Shown: positions 18,606 to 29,397 of the stretch, one piece after another
Layout: the number at the start of each line of letters is the position of its first letter
Position numbering within the stretch: the stretch's first letter is position 1
Assembly (NCBI RefSeq): GCF_030158815.1
Contig: NZ_BPFZ01000001.1
Coordinates: 248,001 to 312,000 of the forward strand
Source of the DNA: Candidatus Phycosocius spiralis
Lineage (GTDB): Bacteria > Pseudomonadota > Alphaproteobacteria > Caulobacterales > Aquidulcibacteraceae
Reading direction: 5' to 3'
DNA length: 64,000 bases
Position numbers and translations under genes: made by a program
Notes under the pieces: model-generated
Database searches by the model: none
What the model was told of the DNA's origin: nothing
Seen by the model: the letters and a program-made list of their open reading frames with translations, nothing else

Positions 18606-19145
18606 ATGAGCCTAAAATCATTAATCCACCCATTGATTAAGCACTGGCCTATGACGGCGATTGGAAGCAGTTTTTTGATGCTGGCCATCGCCCATGGGTT
18701 TGAGCGTTTTGGCCATTTGCCACCTTGCGCCCTTTGTTTGCGCCAGAGAGAAGTCTATTGGATCGCAATTACAATAGCGATCATCTCACTGGTAACACGA
18801 AAAATGGCTTCCGATCGTATGAGTGTACAGGCCTTAAACTTTTTATTGGCCATCACATTTGGTACAGGCGCTCTGGTGGCAGGCTTCCATATGGGCGTTG
18901 AATACACATGGTGGCCAGGGCTTGCCTCGTGCGCGGCTGGTCCAACGCAAACGATCTCTACTGATCTTTTGGCGGCCTTAGGTAAGCCAATGCAAGCCCA
19001 AGGATGTAGCCACATCGCGTGGTCATTTTTGGGTCTATCCATGGCTGGATGGAATATGGTGACCTCGCTTAAACTATGTATTTATTCGGGGATAGCCACG
19101 TGGCGACCCTATGGCTTCATGGAATTGGCTCATGTCAGAAGTTAA
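18606..19145 (+). CDS. dsbB: Disulfide bond formation protein DsbB
   Basis: A 179-residue inner-membrane protein with four helices that re-oxidises periplasmic DsbA and passes electrons to quinone. The two cysteine pairs are present: Cys41 and Cys44 in PPCALCLRQRE, and Cys109 and Cys134 in the second periplasmic loop (LASCAAG, QGCSHIAW). The C-terminal tail overlaps the coq7 start by 14 bases. Being next to a ubiquinone-synthesis gene fits its use of quinone but does not prove joint regulation. Confidence 0.9.
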   Translation: MSLKSLIHPLIKHWPMTAIGSSFLMLAIAHGFERFGHLPPCALCLRQREVYWIAITIAIISLVTRKMASDRMSVQALNFLLAITFGTGALVAGFHMGVEYTWWPGLASCAAGPTQTISTDLLAALGKPMQAQGCSHIAWSFLGLSMAGWNMVTSLKLCIYSGIATWRPYGFMELAHVRS

Positions 19146-19710
19146 GACAGGGCGCGCCAAACGCCCCCCCCTACCCGGCACTGGTTTTAGTCGTGATCGG
19201 CTTAAAGAGATGCTGCGCGTCGATCATGCTGGTGAATATGGCGCAACCCGCATTTATGCTGGCCAGCGCGCAGTGTTCTCGCGTTTGCCTGGTGCGCGCA
19301 GGATAACCGCTCAATTGGCGGAGCAAGAAGCCGATGAAAAGGTCCATAAAATTGCTTTTGATCAGCTTTTGGTTGAAAGGTGTGTTCGCCCTACGCTTCT
19401 GGGACCGCTGTGGGGCATGGCGGGATATAGCCTTGGGATATTCACAGCTTTGATGGGCGAAAAAGCTGCCCATGCCTGCACAGCGGCGGTTGAAGAGGTG
19501 ATTGAAACCCATTATCGCGATCAGATAGAAGAATTAGGTGACCGAGAACCTGAGCTTAAAGCCATGATCACCCAATTTCGTAACGAAGAGATTGCGCACA
19601 AAGATCAAGCCATTGCTGAAGGGGCTAAGGATGCATTTGCCCACCCTATCTTAGAAACATTGATCAAGCTAGGCTGCAAAGTCGCAATCACTGTTAGCCA
19701 AAAATTGTGA
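19132..19710 (+). CDS. coq7: Demethoxyubiquinone hydroxylase COQ7
   Basis: A di-iron carboxylate hydroxylase of about 192 residues for a late step of ubiquinone synthesis. Iron-binding motifs are visible: LRVDHAGEYGATRIYAGQ, EQEADEKVH, EEVIETHYRDQ and FRNEEIAHKDQA. An alternative ATG lies at 19111, but the one at 19132 gives a short polar leader (MSEVKTGRAKRPPLPG) before the conserved fold and overlaps dsbB by only 14 bases. COQ7 is found mainly in alpha- and some other proteobacteria and mitochondria. Confidence 0.93.
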   Translation: MSEVKTGRAKRPPLPGTGFSRDRLKEMLRVDHAGEYGATRIYAGQRAVFSRLPGARRITAQLAEQEADEKVHKIAFDQLLVERCVRPTLLGPLWGMAGYSLGIFTALMGEKAAHACTAAVEEVIETHYRDQIEELGDREPELKAMITQFRNEEIAHKDQAIAEGAKDAFAHPILETLIKLGCKVAITVSQKL

Positions 19711-19755
19711 CTCTCGTGTGCATTACTTACCCATCATGTAGTCTGAAATATACCT

Positions 19756-19789
19756 AAAAAAAGGCCGCGCAAGACTTGTCTAGCGCGGC
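19756..19789 (-). terminator. Rho-independent terminator of the candidate sRNA
   Basis: On the minus strand GCCGCGC (19789-19783) pairs with GCGCGGC (19770-19764), with an inner AGAC/GTCT pairing, followed by C and TTTTTTT (19762-19756). It lies about 215 bases past the DUF1467 stop, so it fits a separate short transcript better than the end of the long nuo-side operon, though it could serve both. Confidence 0.85.
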
Positions 19790-19836
19790 ACAAAGGTTCT
19801 GGGAGGAAACGCCATCAGGCATTTACGAGACAGCGA
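19756..19836 (-). ncRNA. Candidate trans-acting sRNA, mmgR/suhB (alpha-r8)-like
   Basis: In the gap after coq7 the minus strand carries a small-RNA-like unit: a short GCC-TGAT-GGC hairpin (19820-19811), an unpaired GTTTCCTCCC (19810-19801), then a strong terminator ending in seven T. From memory, the alpha-r8/mmgR (Rfam suhB) family has a nearly invariant UUUCCUCCCU in a single-stranded centre just before its terminator; here nine of ten bases agree. CCUCC can pair with Shine-Dalgarno sequences, so it would block translation of target mRNAs. No promoter stands out and the 5' end is a guess. Confidence 0.55.
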
Positions 19837-20001
19837 CAGGCCCATCTCGCAATTGCACAATTGGTCCAAATTCTCATGGTTACAATAGTAATCACGCAAA
19901 TTGACCGTAAAAATGACTTGATTAGACTAATGGACTATTTGAGGAGCAATGACTGCCTTTTTTTTAGGCTCACAATTAGATATAGTCCAATTTCGGTCCC
20001 T

Positions 20002-20265
20002 TTAAGCTATAAATCGACCTAAAGGATGCTGCAATGATATCCATCCAGAAAGCATTAGCAAAGCTAACAAGATCCAAATCACTGCGGAGATGCAAGTCGT
20101 CCAAATCAGTTTTTGCTTGATATGGGTATCCACGGGTGCGCCAGGATCTGTTCCTTCTATCATTTCTCCATATTCTTTCTGGCTAAGCACCCCAAAAGGT
20201 AGCACGGCAAATAATATTACCCACCATAGAATCAAATAAATGGCGATCCCGGTAAACCAATCCAT
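20002..20265 (-). CDS. DUF1467 family membrane protein
   Basis: An 87-residue protein with two transmembrane segments (about residues 5-27 and 55-75). The first runs into WWVILFAVLPFGVLSQ and is followed by PGAPVDTHIKQKLIWTT, the signature of DUF1467, a family largely confined to alphaproteobacteria. Its function is unknown. It directly follows the methylmalonyl-CoA epimerase gene with no gap. Confidence 0.85.
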   Translation of the reverse strand: MDWFTGIAIYLILWWVILFAVLPFGVLSQKEYGEMIEGTDPGAPVDTHIKQKLIWTTCISAVIWILLALLMLSGWISLQHPLGRFIA

Positions 20266-20691
20266 CTAATGGCTCCCCTTGGGCGTTTCCATCAACTCAA
20301 TTAAGACGCCGTGACTATTTTTAGGGTGGACAAATAAGATCAAAGTCCCATGCGCCCCGATCCGCGGCTCACCCATAATCATTGCCCCTTTGGCGCGCAT
20401 GGCATCGCGCGCTGTATAGATGTCAGGAACCTCAAAGCACACATGATGCTGCCCGCCGGCTGGATTTTTTTCTAAAAACTTATGGATGGGTGAAGCGTCT
20501 CCCAAGGGTTCGATCAACTCAAGCTGGCTATTGGGAATAGTGACAAAGGCCACTTTCACACCTTGCTCGGGCATTTCGCGCGTTGGTGTGATTTCATCAT
20601 CGCTCACACCATAGAGCGACTTATAGGTTTCTAGGGCAACGGCAATAGAAGGAACCGCAATGCCGACGTGGTTTAACCGACCAAGTTTCAT
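20266..20691 (-). CDS. mce: Methylmalonyl-CoA epimerase
   Basis: A 141-residue VOC-fold enzyme interconverting (R)- and (S)-methylmalonyl-CoA in propionyl-CoA use. It has LNHVGIAVPSI with the first metal histidine, the QLELIEPLGDASPIHKFLEKNPAGGQHHVCFEV segment with the second, and HPKNSHGVLIELME at the end with the glutamate ligand, all typical of the family. It lies 35 bases after the ribonuclease J gene. The mutase that uses its product is not in this window. Confidence 0.92.
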   Translation of the reverse strand: MKLGRLNHVGIAVPSIAVALETYKSLYGVSDDEITPTREMPEQGVKVAFVTIPNSQLELIEPLGDASPIHKFLEKNPAGGQHHVCFEVPDIYTARDAMRAKGAMIMGEPRIGAHGTLILFVHPKNSHGVLIELMETPKGSH

Positions 20692-20726
20692 CTCTCTCTC
20701 CCAAGGAAGCGCTGACCCATAAACCT

Positions 20727-22415
20727 CTAAACCGTCATGACCACTACATCGACGATAGGACGTTTACCAAAAACCCGCTCCGTCGCTTTGCGGACGGCGC
20801 GCATAACAAATCCCTCTGCCACTTCTTCATGGGTACGCTGATCAGGCTTGAGGCGATGATAGGCTTCTTCGGCAGCATCGGCCAATTGTTCTAAGCGACC
20901 TTCGGCGGGATCACCATTTTTCTCGCTCAATCCGCGTGCCCTTACATCAGGGCCAGCTTTAATTTTACCACTGCCATCAATCGCCATCGACACCATGACA
21001 TAGCCATGCTCCGCCAAGCGCAAGCGATCCCTGATACACTCACTTTCCGCAGAGATAATGGCATCACCATCAACCAACAATCGACCATTGGGGACTTCAT
21101 CAATTACCTTGGCAGGGCCCGGAGCCAAGCGGATCATATCACCGTTTTTAACCGCCAAAGCTTCAGGAACGCCCAAACTCAAGGCAAATTTCGTATGCTC
21201 CATCAAATGGCGTTGCTCACCATGGGTTGGGATCGCTATTTTTGGGCGTACCATGGCATACATCGTTCGCAATTCATCGCGACACGGGTGACCTGAAACG
21301 TGTATATGGCGATCCTTACCGGTGATGATGTTTACCCCGCGCATGGCAAGCTGGTTTTGCAGTGCCATGATCGCATGTTCGTTGCCGGGGATTTCACGGC
21401 TTGAGAATAAGCAGGTATCGCCTCTGCCAAGGGTGACATGGGGGTGGCTACCTTTTCCGATGCGGGCCAATGCTGCGCGCGGCTCACCTTGGCTACCGGT
21501 GCACAAATACAAAATTCGATCATCGGGTAAACTTCTGGCTTGTTCTGGCTCAATAAAATGTGCATCGGCCAAAAGGCCTACAGCTTTGGCGGCCCCGGTT
21601 ATGCGCACCATCGAACGCCCAATCAAAGAGACTGAGCGACCGGCGGCTGTGGCAGCTTCAACCGTCGATAGGATCCGCGCCACATTGGATGCAAAGCACG
21701 CAACAGCCACTTTTCCTTTTTGTTCAGCAATAACTTCATGTAAGCCGTCACGGACGCCGGCTTCAGAGCCCGCTTCGCCTTCTGAAAACACATTGGTACT
21801 ATCACACACCATCGCCAATACGCCTTCATCGCCCAATTGGCGCAAACGGGCTTTATCCGTTTCACCCCCAATCAATGGACTAGCATCAAGTTTCCAATCC
21901 CCAGTATGAAGAACCCTACCAAGAGGCGTATGGATCGCCAATCCATTGGGTTCAGCAATCGAGTGGGTTAAAGTGACATATTCAATGTCAAACGGCCCAA
22001 TTTGAAAGCGATGCTTTAAGGGAACTTCATGGAGCGTCACTTTGCTCTCAATCCCGCGCTCACGTAGTTTGTCACGCAGTAAGTGCGCAGTAAAAGGTGT
22101 GGCATAGACAGGGGCTGGAAAGCGCGGCCAGAGCCAGCCAATCGCACCGATATGATCCTCATGCCCATGGGTGAGAATGATGGCTAGAATATCTTCTTTA
22201 TTGGATTCTAAAAACTCAGGATCGGGCAGGATCAGATCGACGCCTGGAATGCCCTCCTCGCCAGCGAAAGTGACGCCGACATCGACCACAATCCATTTCT
22301 TATCGCCTTCCGGGCCAAAGCCATAGGCGTTAAGGTTCATGCCGATTTCGTTTGAACCACCAAGGGGAAGAAAGACGAGTTCATCACATGTTGATTTTAT
22401 TTTTATTTTTGTCAC
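20727..22415 (-). CDS. rnj: Ribonuclease J
   Basis: A 562-residue metallo-beta-lactamase/beta-CASP nuclease acting as 5'-3' exonuclease and endonuclease in RNA decay and rRNA processing. The metal motif is [13 protein letters not shown]; later motifs are [57 protein letters not shown] and PTHGEQRHL. The length is normal for the alphaproteobacterial enzyme. It overlaps coaX by four bases and belongs to the long minus-strand run downstream of nuoN. Confidence 0.95.
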   Translation of the reverse strand: MTKIKIKSTCDELVFLPLGGSNEIGMNLNAYGFGPEGDKKWIVVDVGVTFAGEEGIPGVDLILPDPEFLESNKEDILAIILTHGHEDHIGAIGWLWPRFPAPVYATPFTAHLLRDKLRERGIESKVTLHEVPLKHRFQIGPFDIEYVTLTHSIAEPNGLAIHTPLGRVLHTGDWKLDASPLIGGETDKARLRQLGDEGVLAMVCDSTNVFSEGEAGSEAGVRDGLHEVIAEQKGKVAVACFASNVARILSTVEAATAAGRSVSLIGRSMVRITGAAKAVGLLADAHFIEPEQARSLPDDRILYLCTGSQGEPRAALARIGKGSHPHVTLGRGDTCLFSSREIPGNEHAIMALQNQLAMRGVNIITGKDRHIHVSGHPCRDELRTMYAMVRPKIAIPTHGEQRHLMEHTKFALSLGVPEALAVKNGDMIRLAPGPAKVIDEVPNGRLLVDGDAIISAESECIRDRLRLAEHGYVMVSMAIDGSGKIKAGPDVRARGLSEKNGDPAEGRLEQLADAAEEAYHRLKPDQRTHEEVAEGFVMRAVRKATERVFGKRPIVDVVVMTV

Positions 22416-23203
22416 GTTGGGTTCCGTTTGACGGACCTGCCGCCGTTGCGCTCAAAGATTTCTAATAGCCCGACAGGAGTCAAGTCTTGATCATAAAAAT
22501 CAATATGGTTTGACGCGCCCTCAAATAAAGAAGCAACGCCACCTGTGGCAATGACTTTCATGGGTTCGCCATACTCTGCCTTAATACGACCAATCAGGCC
22601 ATCAATCAGTTCAATATAGCCCCAGAAAACACCCGATTGCATGGCACCAACCGTATCGGTGCCTATGACTTTATCAGGCTTGCGAATTTCGATACGGGGC
22701 AAACGAGCCGCATTGGTGTGGAGTGCTTGTAAAGAAAGATTGATCCCAGGCGAGATTATACCCCCCTCAAATGCGCCATCTGCCCCTACAATGTCAAATG
22801 TAGTCGCGGTGCCACTGTCAATCACAATGCTGGGCCCGCCATATTGAATAAAAGACCCAATCGCATTGACCAATCGGTCCGCGCCTGCCTCTGAAGGTTT
22901 GGGAATACGCACTTCAATGCCAAGCGCTGCATTCTCACCCACCACCCACGGCTCTACCCCGACATAACGACGCGACAAATTACGCAAATGAAACAGAGCT
23001 TGGGGCACCACGGTTGAAATCACGCAATGGTTTAGGACTGTTATATCAAGATGTACAAAGCGCATAGCTGCATCCAGCCAGACGGCATATTCATCGGCTG
23101 TACGCGACGAATTACTGGCAGCGCGCCAGGTCCCGCGCCATTTTTTGCCATCATGCACCGCAAATTTTGAATTGGTATTTCCAACATCAATTGCTAAAAG
23201 CAT
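22412..23203 (-). CDS. coaX: Type III pantothenate kinase
   Basis: A 263-residue ASKHA-fold kinase for the first step of coenzyme A synthesis. The N-terminus [16 protein letters not shown] is the phosphate-binding motif; [14 protein letters not shown] and [29 protein letters not shown] are further family motifs. The frame is open to 23230, but the ATG at 23201-23203 has a TAGGGGGCC site and gives the standard start. It sits between birA and rnj. Confidence 0.94.
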   Translation of the reverse strand: MLLAIDVGNTNSKFAVHDGKKWRGTWRAASNSSRTADEYAVWLDAAMRFVHLDITVLNHCVISTVVPQALFHLRNLSRRYVGVEPWVVGENAALGIEVRIPKPSEAGADRLVNAIGSFIQYGGPSIVIDSGTATTFDIVGADGAFEGGIISPGINLSLQALHTNAARLPRIEIRKPDKVIGTDTVGAMQSGVFWGYIELIDGLIGRIKAEYGEPMKVIATGGVASLFEGASNHIDFYDQDLTPVGLLEIFERNGGRSVKRNPT

Positions 23204-23280
23204 AAGGCCCCCTAGGGTCTGGTTGAGCAAACCGCCTTAGCCTTTCTGGGTGACACTTGCCAGTCATGAAGCTGCTGGGA

Positions 23281-24033
23281 TCAGGTAAAGAACACATCAC
23301 CAGCCGCCACATCCGCGATCGTGCCATCTCTTTGTTCAAGCTGTAGTGCACCCGTCATAGAAAGGCCTAAGAACCTGCCTTCGAGTGTCTCATGTTGTAA
23401 ACGCACCATGATAGGTTGGCCCACACCCGTGGCCCGGGTCAACCAAGCCTGCGCGATCGGGGCAAAGCCAGCTTCAACCCACACATCAAACCAAGTCTGA
23501 AAGTGGCGGCGCAATGCCTCAAACAAGATTTCTACAGTCACTGTCGGTTGACCATTTAGCAGGTGGCGAGCAACACATGTGATCTGCTGATCCATGGCGT
23601 GAGGATAGGTAAGCACATTAACACCAATGCCAATGGCGATATGAAAGCCATTGGCCCCTTGCCAACTCTCCAACAAGATGCCGCTGGTTTTGCGCCCTTC
23701 AATCAGGACATCATTGGGCCATTTGAGGCTGACCAAGTTTTGGGGAACATGGTGATCAATCGCCTCTGCCACAGCAAGGGCTGCGACAAATGAGAGGTTT
23801 GCCGCTTCTGCAGGGCTACATTCGAGCGTGATTAATCCTGTTGCAAAAAGATTGCCAGGCTCACTGTACCATGTGCGGCCCCTTCGTCCCCTGCCCTTGG
23901 TCTGTTTAAGGCTACGCAACCACAGAGGGCCTGTCTCGCCTTGTTCGCTTAGGCGGCGCGCCTCATCATTGGTGGAATCTAAACTGTCATACAGTCGAGC
24001 CACACGCCACCAGCTGGTATGAAGTGGCTTCAA
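23281..24033 (-). CDS. birA: Biotin--[acetyl-CoA-carboxylase] ligase
   Basis: A 250-residue biotin protein ligase. The biotinyl-AMP loop is KGRGRRGRTWYSEPGNLF, followed by SLKWPNDVLIEGRKTSGILLE and the IGIGVNVLTYP strand. It lacks an N-terminal winged helix, so it modifies biotin enzymes such as acetyl-CoA carboxylase but is not the DNA-binding repressor type. It overlaps nuoN by four bases, the usual position after the nuo genes in Caulobacter-like genomes. Confidence 0.93.
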   Translation of the reverse strand: MKPLHTSWWRVARLYDSLDSTNDEARRLSEQGETGPLWLRSLKQTKGRGRRGRTWYSEPGNLFATGLITLECSPAEAANLSFVAALAVAEAIDHHVPQNLVSLKWPNDVLIEGRKTSGILLESWQGANGFHIAIGIGVNVLTYPHAMDQQITCVARHLLNGQPTVTVEILFEALRRHFQTWFDVWVEAGFAPIAQAWLTRATGVGQPIMVRLQHETLEGRFLGLSMTGALQLEQRDGTIADVAAGDVFFT

Positions 24034-25508
24034 TGAAACCCAGCCCCAGCCAGTTCTGCTGCCGAGCCAACAAATCCAATCACCACCGTCAATGCAGCTA
24101 AAATGATAGTCGCCCCTGTGAGGGTCAAGGTGGTAGATACGCCAACTGGCATCATCGCCATACGCGGGGCGTCAAACCAAACTGTCTTGAGGATGCGCAA
24201 ATAGTAGAAGGCTGAGACTACAGACGCCAGGATCAGGCAAACCGCCAAGGGAATAAGACCCGTCGAAATGGTCGCGAGAATGATTTCCCATTTTCCCCAA
24301 AAGCCTACCAAGGGAGGTATACCCATCACTGAGAACAACAACAAAGTCAAAGCGACGGACAAAAGCGGATTAGAGCGTGAAAGGCCCGATAATGCTTCAA
24401 TCGTTTCGGGTCTTTGGCCATCGGTTGTGCGCATGGATAAGACGACGCCAAAGAGCCCAACCGAAGTGATGGCATATATGGAGATAAAGACCAAAAGCGC
24501 TTTGGGACCATAGATCGGACCGCACGCAATCGCCACCAAGGCATAGCCCATATTGGCGATCGAGGAATATGCCAACAGGCGCTTGATATTGGTTTGTTGA
24601 AGCGCAAACAGCGCGCCAATCCCCATCGACAAGATGGCCATGATGATGGCGATGCTCTGCCAGTCCTTTTGTAACGACCCAAAGGCTTCAAAGCATACAC
24701 GTGCAAACAAAGCAGCCGCTGCCACTTTTGGGGCGGAGGCAAAAAACGCGGTAGCGGCCGTTGGCGAGCCTTCATAGACATCCGGCGTCCACATATGAAA
24801 GGGCGCTGCCGCCATCTTAAATGCCAAACCACATAGGATGAACACAAGGCCAAAAATCACACCAATGGAGCGGTGATCTTGCACTTGGCTGGCGATCACA
24901 TCAAACCGAACTGAGCCTGTAAAGCCATAAACCAACGAGCAGCCATAGAGTAAAAGCCCCGACGATAAAGCGCCCAGCACAAAATATTTGAGGCCCGCTT
25001 CTGAGCTTTTGGCATCGTCGCGGGCATAGGCTGCAAGTACGTAAAGACACAAGCTCTGCATCTCGACACCAACATAAAGCGCGATCAAATCATGCGCGGA
25101 AACCATGATGAACATGCCCAAGGTCGCTAAAAGGGCTAACACCGGAAATTCTGGCTTATCGATTTTTTTTTCAGCCAAAAAATCAATCGATAACACAAGG
25201 GCGCTGGCAGCAGTTAAAGCGATGATCATCTTGGCGTAAGCTGAAAAGGCGTCTGCGGCATAAGAACTTGAAAAAACATTTATTTGCTTAGCCGGGACAT
25301 GTAAAATGGCCATGCTTCCTGCAACCAATATGGTGGCCACACACAGCCATGTCACCAAGCGCGCGCCCTTATCGCCCACAAACGCTCCAACCAGCACAAT
25401 GATAAGCGCGCCAATCGCAAGGCTGAGTTCAGGCAGCACATAGAGCAATTGCTGCAAGAACAGTTCTGGCGTCATAGTTGCTTGGGTGATGGTTAGAGGT
25501 GTGCTCAT
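24030..25508 (-). CDS. nuoN: NADH-quinone oxidoreductase subunit N
   Basis: A 492-residue antiporter-like membrane subunit of complex I with about 14 helices. The conserved helix-7/8 region is KYFVLGALSSGLLLYGCSLVYGFTGS, with the charged lysine, and AAPFHMWTPDVYEGSPTAATAFFASAPKVA; the NIKRLLAYSSIANMGYALV stretch is also typical. It takes part in proton pumping. It lies 12 bases after nuoM. No strong ribosome site precedes the ATG at 25508, so the start is a little uncertain. Confidence 0.95.
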   Translation of the reverse strand: MSTPLTITQATMTPELFLQQLLYVLPELSLAIGALIIVLVGAFVGDKGARLVTWLCVATILVAGSMAILHVPAKQINVFSSSYAADAFSAYAKMIIALTAASALVLSIDFLAEKKIDKPEFPVLALLATLGMFIMVSAHDLIALYVGVEMQSLCLYVLAAYARDDAKSSEAGLKYFVLGALSSGLLLYGCSLVYGFTGSVRFDVIASQVQDHRSIGVIFGLVFILCGLAFKMAAAPFHMWTPDVYEGSPTAATAFFASAPKVAAAALFARVCFEAFGSLQKDWQSIAIIMAILSMGIGALFALQQTNIKRLLAYSSIANMGYALVAIACGPIYGPKALLVFISIYAITSVGLFGVVLSMRTTDGQRPETIEALSGLSRSNPLLSVALTLLLFSVMGIPPLVGFWGKWEIILATISTGLIPLAVCLILASVVSAFYYLRILKTVWFDAPRMAMMPVGVSTTLTLTGATIILAALTVVIGFVGSAAELAGAGFH

Positions 25509-25520
25509 TACCGTACCGGT

Positions 25521-27011
25521 TCATTTAAAGTGGGCGTGGAAGGCGTCCACGAGCGCAACAGCACTGATCGCTGTCTGGTCAAACACATGATTGGGCTGGA
25601 AGCCTAAGAATAAAGCCGCCGCGATCAGAGGAATAAAAATCAAAATCTCACGCGTATTCATGTCGGTGATGGTGTTAAGCGCGGGGTTCACAATCGTCCC
25701 GAAAATGACTTTGCGGTAAAGCGTCAACATATAAGCGGCAGATAAGATTACCCCGCTTGCAGCCACCATGGCGGTCACTGGATCGATATTGAACGCACCT
25801 TGCATGGTCAGGATTTCGCCGATGAAGCCTGAAGTACCCGGAAGGCCGACATTGCCCATGGTGAAGAGCAAGAACACGGCTGCATAAATTGGCATGCGGT
25901 TCACCAGCCCGCCATATTGGGCGATCTCACGGGTGTGCATGCGATCATAAATCACCCCAACGCACAAGAATAAAGCGCCAGAAATGACGCCGTGGCTGAT
26001 CATTTGAAAGATCGCGCCCTGCACGCCTTGCTCATTGCCGGAGAAAATCCCCATGGTAACAAAGCCCATATGCGCGACCGAAGAATAAGCGATCAGCTTC
26101 TTGATATCGGTCTGCCGGAAGGCAACTAAAGACGTGTAAACGATGGCAATCCCTGAGAGCGCAAAAATAAACGGCGCAAAAGCGTTGGACGCATCTGGAA
26201 ACATGGGAAGCGCGAAGCGCAAGAAGCCATATCCGCCCATCTTCAACAAAACCCCAGCTAAAATGACAGAGCCAGCTGTTGGTGCTTCAACATGGGCGTC
26301 GGGTAACCAAGTGTGCACGGGCCACATCGGCATCTTTACGGCGAAGGATGCAAAGAACGCGAGCCACAGCCAGGTTTGCACCGCCGGGCTAAAGGCAAAG
26401 GCTTGCAGATCGGGGATGGAGGTTGTTTTGGCGGTGACGACCATCCAAGCGACGGCGACCAACAACAAAAGCGAGCCCAAAAGCGTGTAGAGGAAGAATT
26501 TATAGGCCGCATAAACGCGGTTTTTACCGCCCCAAATCCCAATGATCAGATACATGGGGATGAGGCCAGCTTCGAAGAAAATATAGAAAAGCACAATATC
26601 GAGCGCGCAGAATACGCCGATCATCAAGCTTTGCAGGAGCAAAAACGCCGCCATATATTCAACGACGCGCTTCTCAATCGCCGTCCAGCTGGCCAAGATG
26701 CAAAGCGGCATCAAAAAGGCGGTCAATAGGATCAAAAGCACCGATATCCCGTCAATGCCCAAATGATATTGGATCATGCCATACCAATTGGCACGCTCGA
26801 CAAATTGATAGCCCGAATTGGTCTCATCAAACGCCACAGTCATCCAAGCGGCGAGAACAAATACGATCAAGGTTGTGAAAAGCGCAATCCAGCGCGCCGC
26901 ACTGGCGCGCGCCGCTTCCGGGCTCTTGATGAGCTGAGGTAAGAACAAGATCAGGACGGCCGCAATCGCGGGCAGCCAAGTGAGGATCGAGAGGATGGGC
27001 AGCGTGTCCAT
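25521..27011 (-). CDS. nuoM: NADH-quinone oxidoreductase subunit M
   Basis: A 496-residue antiporter-like complex I subunit. Landmarks are [36 protein letters not shown] (helices with the key glutamate and lysine), [34 protein letters not shown], and [21 protein letters not shown] at 27026 opens the frame earlier, but the ATG at 27009-27011 has GAGG five bases before it, so I use that one; it lies 7 bases after the nuoL stop. Confidence 0.96.
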   Translation of the reverse strand: MDTLPILSILTWLPAIAAVLILFLPQLIKSPEAARASAARWIALFTTLIVFVLAAWMTVAFDETNSGYQFVERANWYGMIQYHLGIDGISVLLILLTAFLMPLCILASWTAIEKRVVEYMAAFLLLQSLMIGVFCALDIVLFYIFFEAGLIPMYLIIGIWGGKNRVYAAYKFFLYTLLGSLLLLVAVAWMVVTAKTTSIPDLQAFAFSPAVQTWLWLAFFASFAVKMPMWPVHTWLPDAHVEAPTAGSVILAGVLLKMGGYGFLRFALPMFPDASNAFAPFIFALSGIAIVYTSLVAFRQTDIKKLIAYSSVAHMGFVTMGIFSGNEQGVQGAIFQMISHGVISGALFLCVGVIYDRMHTREIAQYGGLVNRMPIYAAVFLLFTMGNVGLPGTSGFIGEILTMQGAFNIDPVTAMVAASGVILSAAYMLTLYRKVIFGTIVNPALNTITDMNTREILIFIPLIAAALFLGFQPNHVFDQTAISAVALVDAFHAHFK

Positions 27012-27018
27012 GATAGCC

Positions 27019-29088
27019 TCAAGCACCCCGCAATAAAACTAAAGCACCAAGCGCGACCACCGCAATCAGCATCAAAAAGGCATAATGATAGACATAGCCA
27101 GACTGGATTTTGACCGCTTTTTTGGAACCAAAGTTTAAAGTGCCAGCAATGCCATTAGGACCTAAACCATCGATGATTTTGCCGTCCCCAATTTTCCAGA
27201 AAAAGTCGCCTAGAACGCGCGCCGCCTTCACGAAAATAATCTCGTAGAGCTCATCAAAGTACCATTTGTTTTGGAGGAAAGCGTGCGCCAAGCGTTTGCG
27301 GTCGGCGATCTTCTTGCCCAAGTCTTCATTGAAGAAATAGAAGTAAAGGGCAGCACCAAGGCCAACCACCATGACAACCAAAGGCGCATAAAACACCCAG
27401 TGTGGCACGTCATATTTGTCTTTCAGAACCGTGTTGTCAGGTGCCGTATAAATCGCGCTGCCCCAGAATTCCTTGGCGTGATGGCCGACAAAGGCGTCAT
27501 AGAAGATCGATCCCGCAAACACCGCCCCTAAGGCCAAGAGGATTAAAGGGATCAACATCACCCAAGGGCTCTCGTGTGGGCCATGCCACGCGTGATGGCC
27601 ATGATCGGTGTGGTTATAATCTCTTTGGCTAAGGTCATCATGACCAGAGGCGGCAGTCACATGCCATTTTGGCGATCCGCTGAAAGTCATAAAGGCCAAG
27701 CGCCAAGAATAGAAGCTGGTGAGGGTTGCAGCCAACAATGCCATCCAGAAGGCGGCTTGGGCTGCACCATTGCCAGTCATACCCGCCGCAAATGTGGTTT
27801 CAAGAATGGCGTCTTTGGAGAAAAAGCCTGCAAAACCAAGTGGCGTGTGGGGAATGCCAACGCCAGTTATCGCCAAAGTGCCAATGATCATGATCACAAA
27901 GGTGATTTTCATATGCTTGGCTAAGTCGCCCATTTTGCGCATGTCTTGCTCATGGTTCATGCCATGGATCACACTACCTGCGCCCAAGAACAATAACGCT
28001 TTAAAGAAGGCGTGGGTGAAGAGATGGAACATGGCGGCCTGATAGGCACCAATGCCGGCCGCAAAGAACATGAAACCCAATTGCGAACAGGTCGAATATG
28101 CAATCACGCGCTTAATGTCGTTTTGCGCCAGGCCAACGGTTGCAGCAAATAACGCCGTAACGGCACCAATCATGGTGATGAAGCCAGCAGTCATGGGGGC
28201 TGCTTCATAAATGGGTGAGCATAGGCAGACGAGCACAACGCCAGCGGTCACCATTGTGGCCGCGTGGATCAGCGCCGACACCGGGGTTGGCCCTTCCATC
28301 GCATCGGGCAACCAAGTGTGGAGGAAGAATTGCGCTGATTTGCCCATCGCACCGATGAACAACAAAAAGGCGATGATTTCGATGGCAGGAAATTGATAGC
28401 TGCCCCATTTGAGCATCACTGCCGCTTTTTCGGGCACCAAAGCAAAAACGTCTTTGAACTCAATGGTTCCAAATACAAAGAATACCGCCATAATGCCTAG
28501 CACAAAACCAAAATCGCCAACCCGGTTGACCACAAAGGCCTTAATCTGGGCATCATTGGCTGAGCGCTTATGATACCAAAAGCCGATCAGGAGGTACGAG
28601 GCGAGGCCCACACCCTCCCAGCCAAAAAAGAGCTGCATGAAGTCGGCCGCTGTAACCAGCGCCAACATTGCAAAGGTAAAGAGCGATAAATAGGCAAAAA
28701 AGCGTGGCTTATGGGGGTCTTCGGCCATATAGCCCCAACTATATAGATGCACGAGCGCAGAAACACCCGTCACCACAATCATCATCACCGCACTAATGGC
28801 GTCAATGCGGATTGACCACGTGCTTTTAAAATCCCCAACATGGATCCAAGTTGCGATCGCAATAGGCTCGCTTGGCAAATGCAAATTATGTTGCCAATGG
28901 CCAATGAATAGTGTGGCTGCACATCCAGCCGCGACAAACAATAAGGCGGTAGCCACAAACATCGCCACCTTCTCACCGATAAAGCGGTTGAATAGCCCGC
29001 AAACAAGTGCGCCCAAAAGTGGCGCGAACACGACAATCGTCGCAAGCGTTTCTGTGAGGCCAAAAGCGGCGTGAGGTTCAGCAGACAC
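27019..29088 (-). CDS. nuoL: NADH-quinone oxidoreductase subunit L
   Basis: A 689-residue subunit, the largest antiporter-like part of complex I, with the long lateral helix at its C-terminus. Landmarks are [72 protein letters not shown] and [18 protein letters not shown] histidine-rich loop ([12 protein letters not shown]) lies before the late helices, as is common in alphaproteobacterial NuoL. It starts three bases after nuoK. Confidence 0.96.
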   Translation of the reverse strand: MSAEPHAAFGLTETLATIVVFAPLLGALVCGLFNRFIGEKVAMFVATALLFVAAGCAATLFIGHWQHNLHLPSEPIAIATWIHVGDFKSTWSIRIDAISAVMMIVVTGVSALVHLYSWGYMAEDPHKPRFFAYLSLFTFAMLALVTAADFMQLFFGWEGVGLASYLLIGFWYHKRSANDAQIKAFVVNRVGDFGFVLGIMAVFFVFGTIEFKDVFALVPEKAAVMLKWGSYQFPAIEIIAFLLFIGAMGKSAQFFLHTWLPDAMEGPTPVSALIHAATMVTAGVVLVCLCSPIYEAAPMTAGFITMIGAVTALFAATVGLAQNDIKRVIAYSTCSQLGFMFFAAGIGAYQAAMFHLFTHAFFKALLFLGAGSVIHGMNHEQDMRKMGDLAKHMKITFVIMIIGTLAITGVGIPHTPLGFAGFFSKDAILETTFAAGMTGNGAAQAAFWMALLAATLTSFYSWRLAFMTFSGSPKWHVTAASGHDDLSQRDYNHTDHGHHAWHGPHESPWVMLIPLILLALGAVFAGSIFYDAFVGHHAKEFWGSAIYTAPDNTVLKDKYDVPHWVFYAPLVVMVVGLGAALYFYFFNEDLGKKIADRKRLAHAFLQNKWYFDELYEIIFVKAARVLGDFFWKIGDGKIIDGLGPNGIAGTLNFGSKKAVKIQSGYVYHYAFLMLIAVVALGALVLLRGA

Positions 29089-29091
29089 GCT

Positions 29092-29397
29092 TTAGCCCTT
29101 CATCAAATTAAGGTCTTCAACCGCGATATTGCCGCGGTTTCGGAAATAAACGACCAAAATTGCCAAGCCAACAGCGGCTTCTGCTGCCGCCACCGTCAAG
29201 ACAAACATGGCAAACACCTGACCCACGAGGTCGCCTAAGAACGAAGAAAAGGCGACCAGATTGATGTTAACGGCCAAAAGGATGAGCTCAATCGACATCA
29301 AGATGACGATGATGTTCTTCCGGTTCACAAAAATTCCAAAAACACCGATGGTGAAGAGAGCGGCCGCTACCGCTAGATAATGAGAAAGGCCGATCAA
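29092..29397 (-). CDS. nuoK: NADH-quinone oxidoreductase subunit K
   Basis: A 101-residue three-helix complex I subunit. It has [31 protein letters not shown] with the conserved membrane glutamate, and [19 protein letters not shown] with the second. The start overlaps the nuoJ stop by four bases. The length is the family norm. Confidence 0.97.
   Translation of the reverse strand: MIGLSHYLAVAAALFTIGVFGIFVNRKNIIVILMSIELILLAVNINLVAFSSFLGDLVGQVFAMFVLTVAAAEAAVGLAILVVYFRNRGNIAVEDLNLMKG

Noticed and set aside
19956-19975. GCC-TTTTTTTT-AGGC in the coq7/DUF1467 gap, considered as a terminator
   Set aside because: The T tract is in the loop rather than after the stem, so it does not fit a rho-independent terminator on either strand.
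21322-21909. A 195-codon plus-strand frame opposite the ribonuclease J gene
   Set aside because: Low-complexity antisense shadow of a certain gene.
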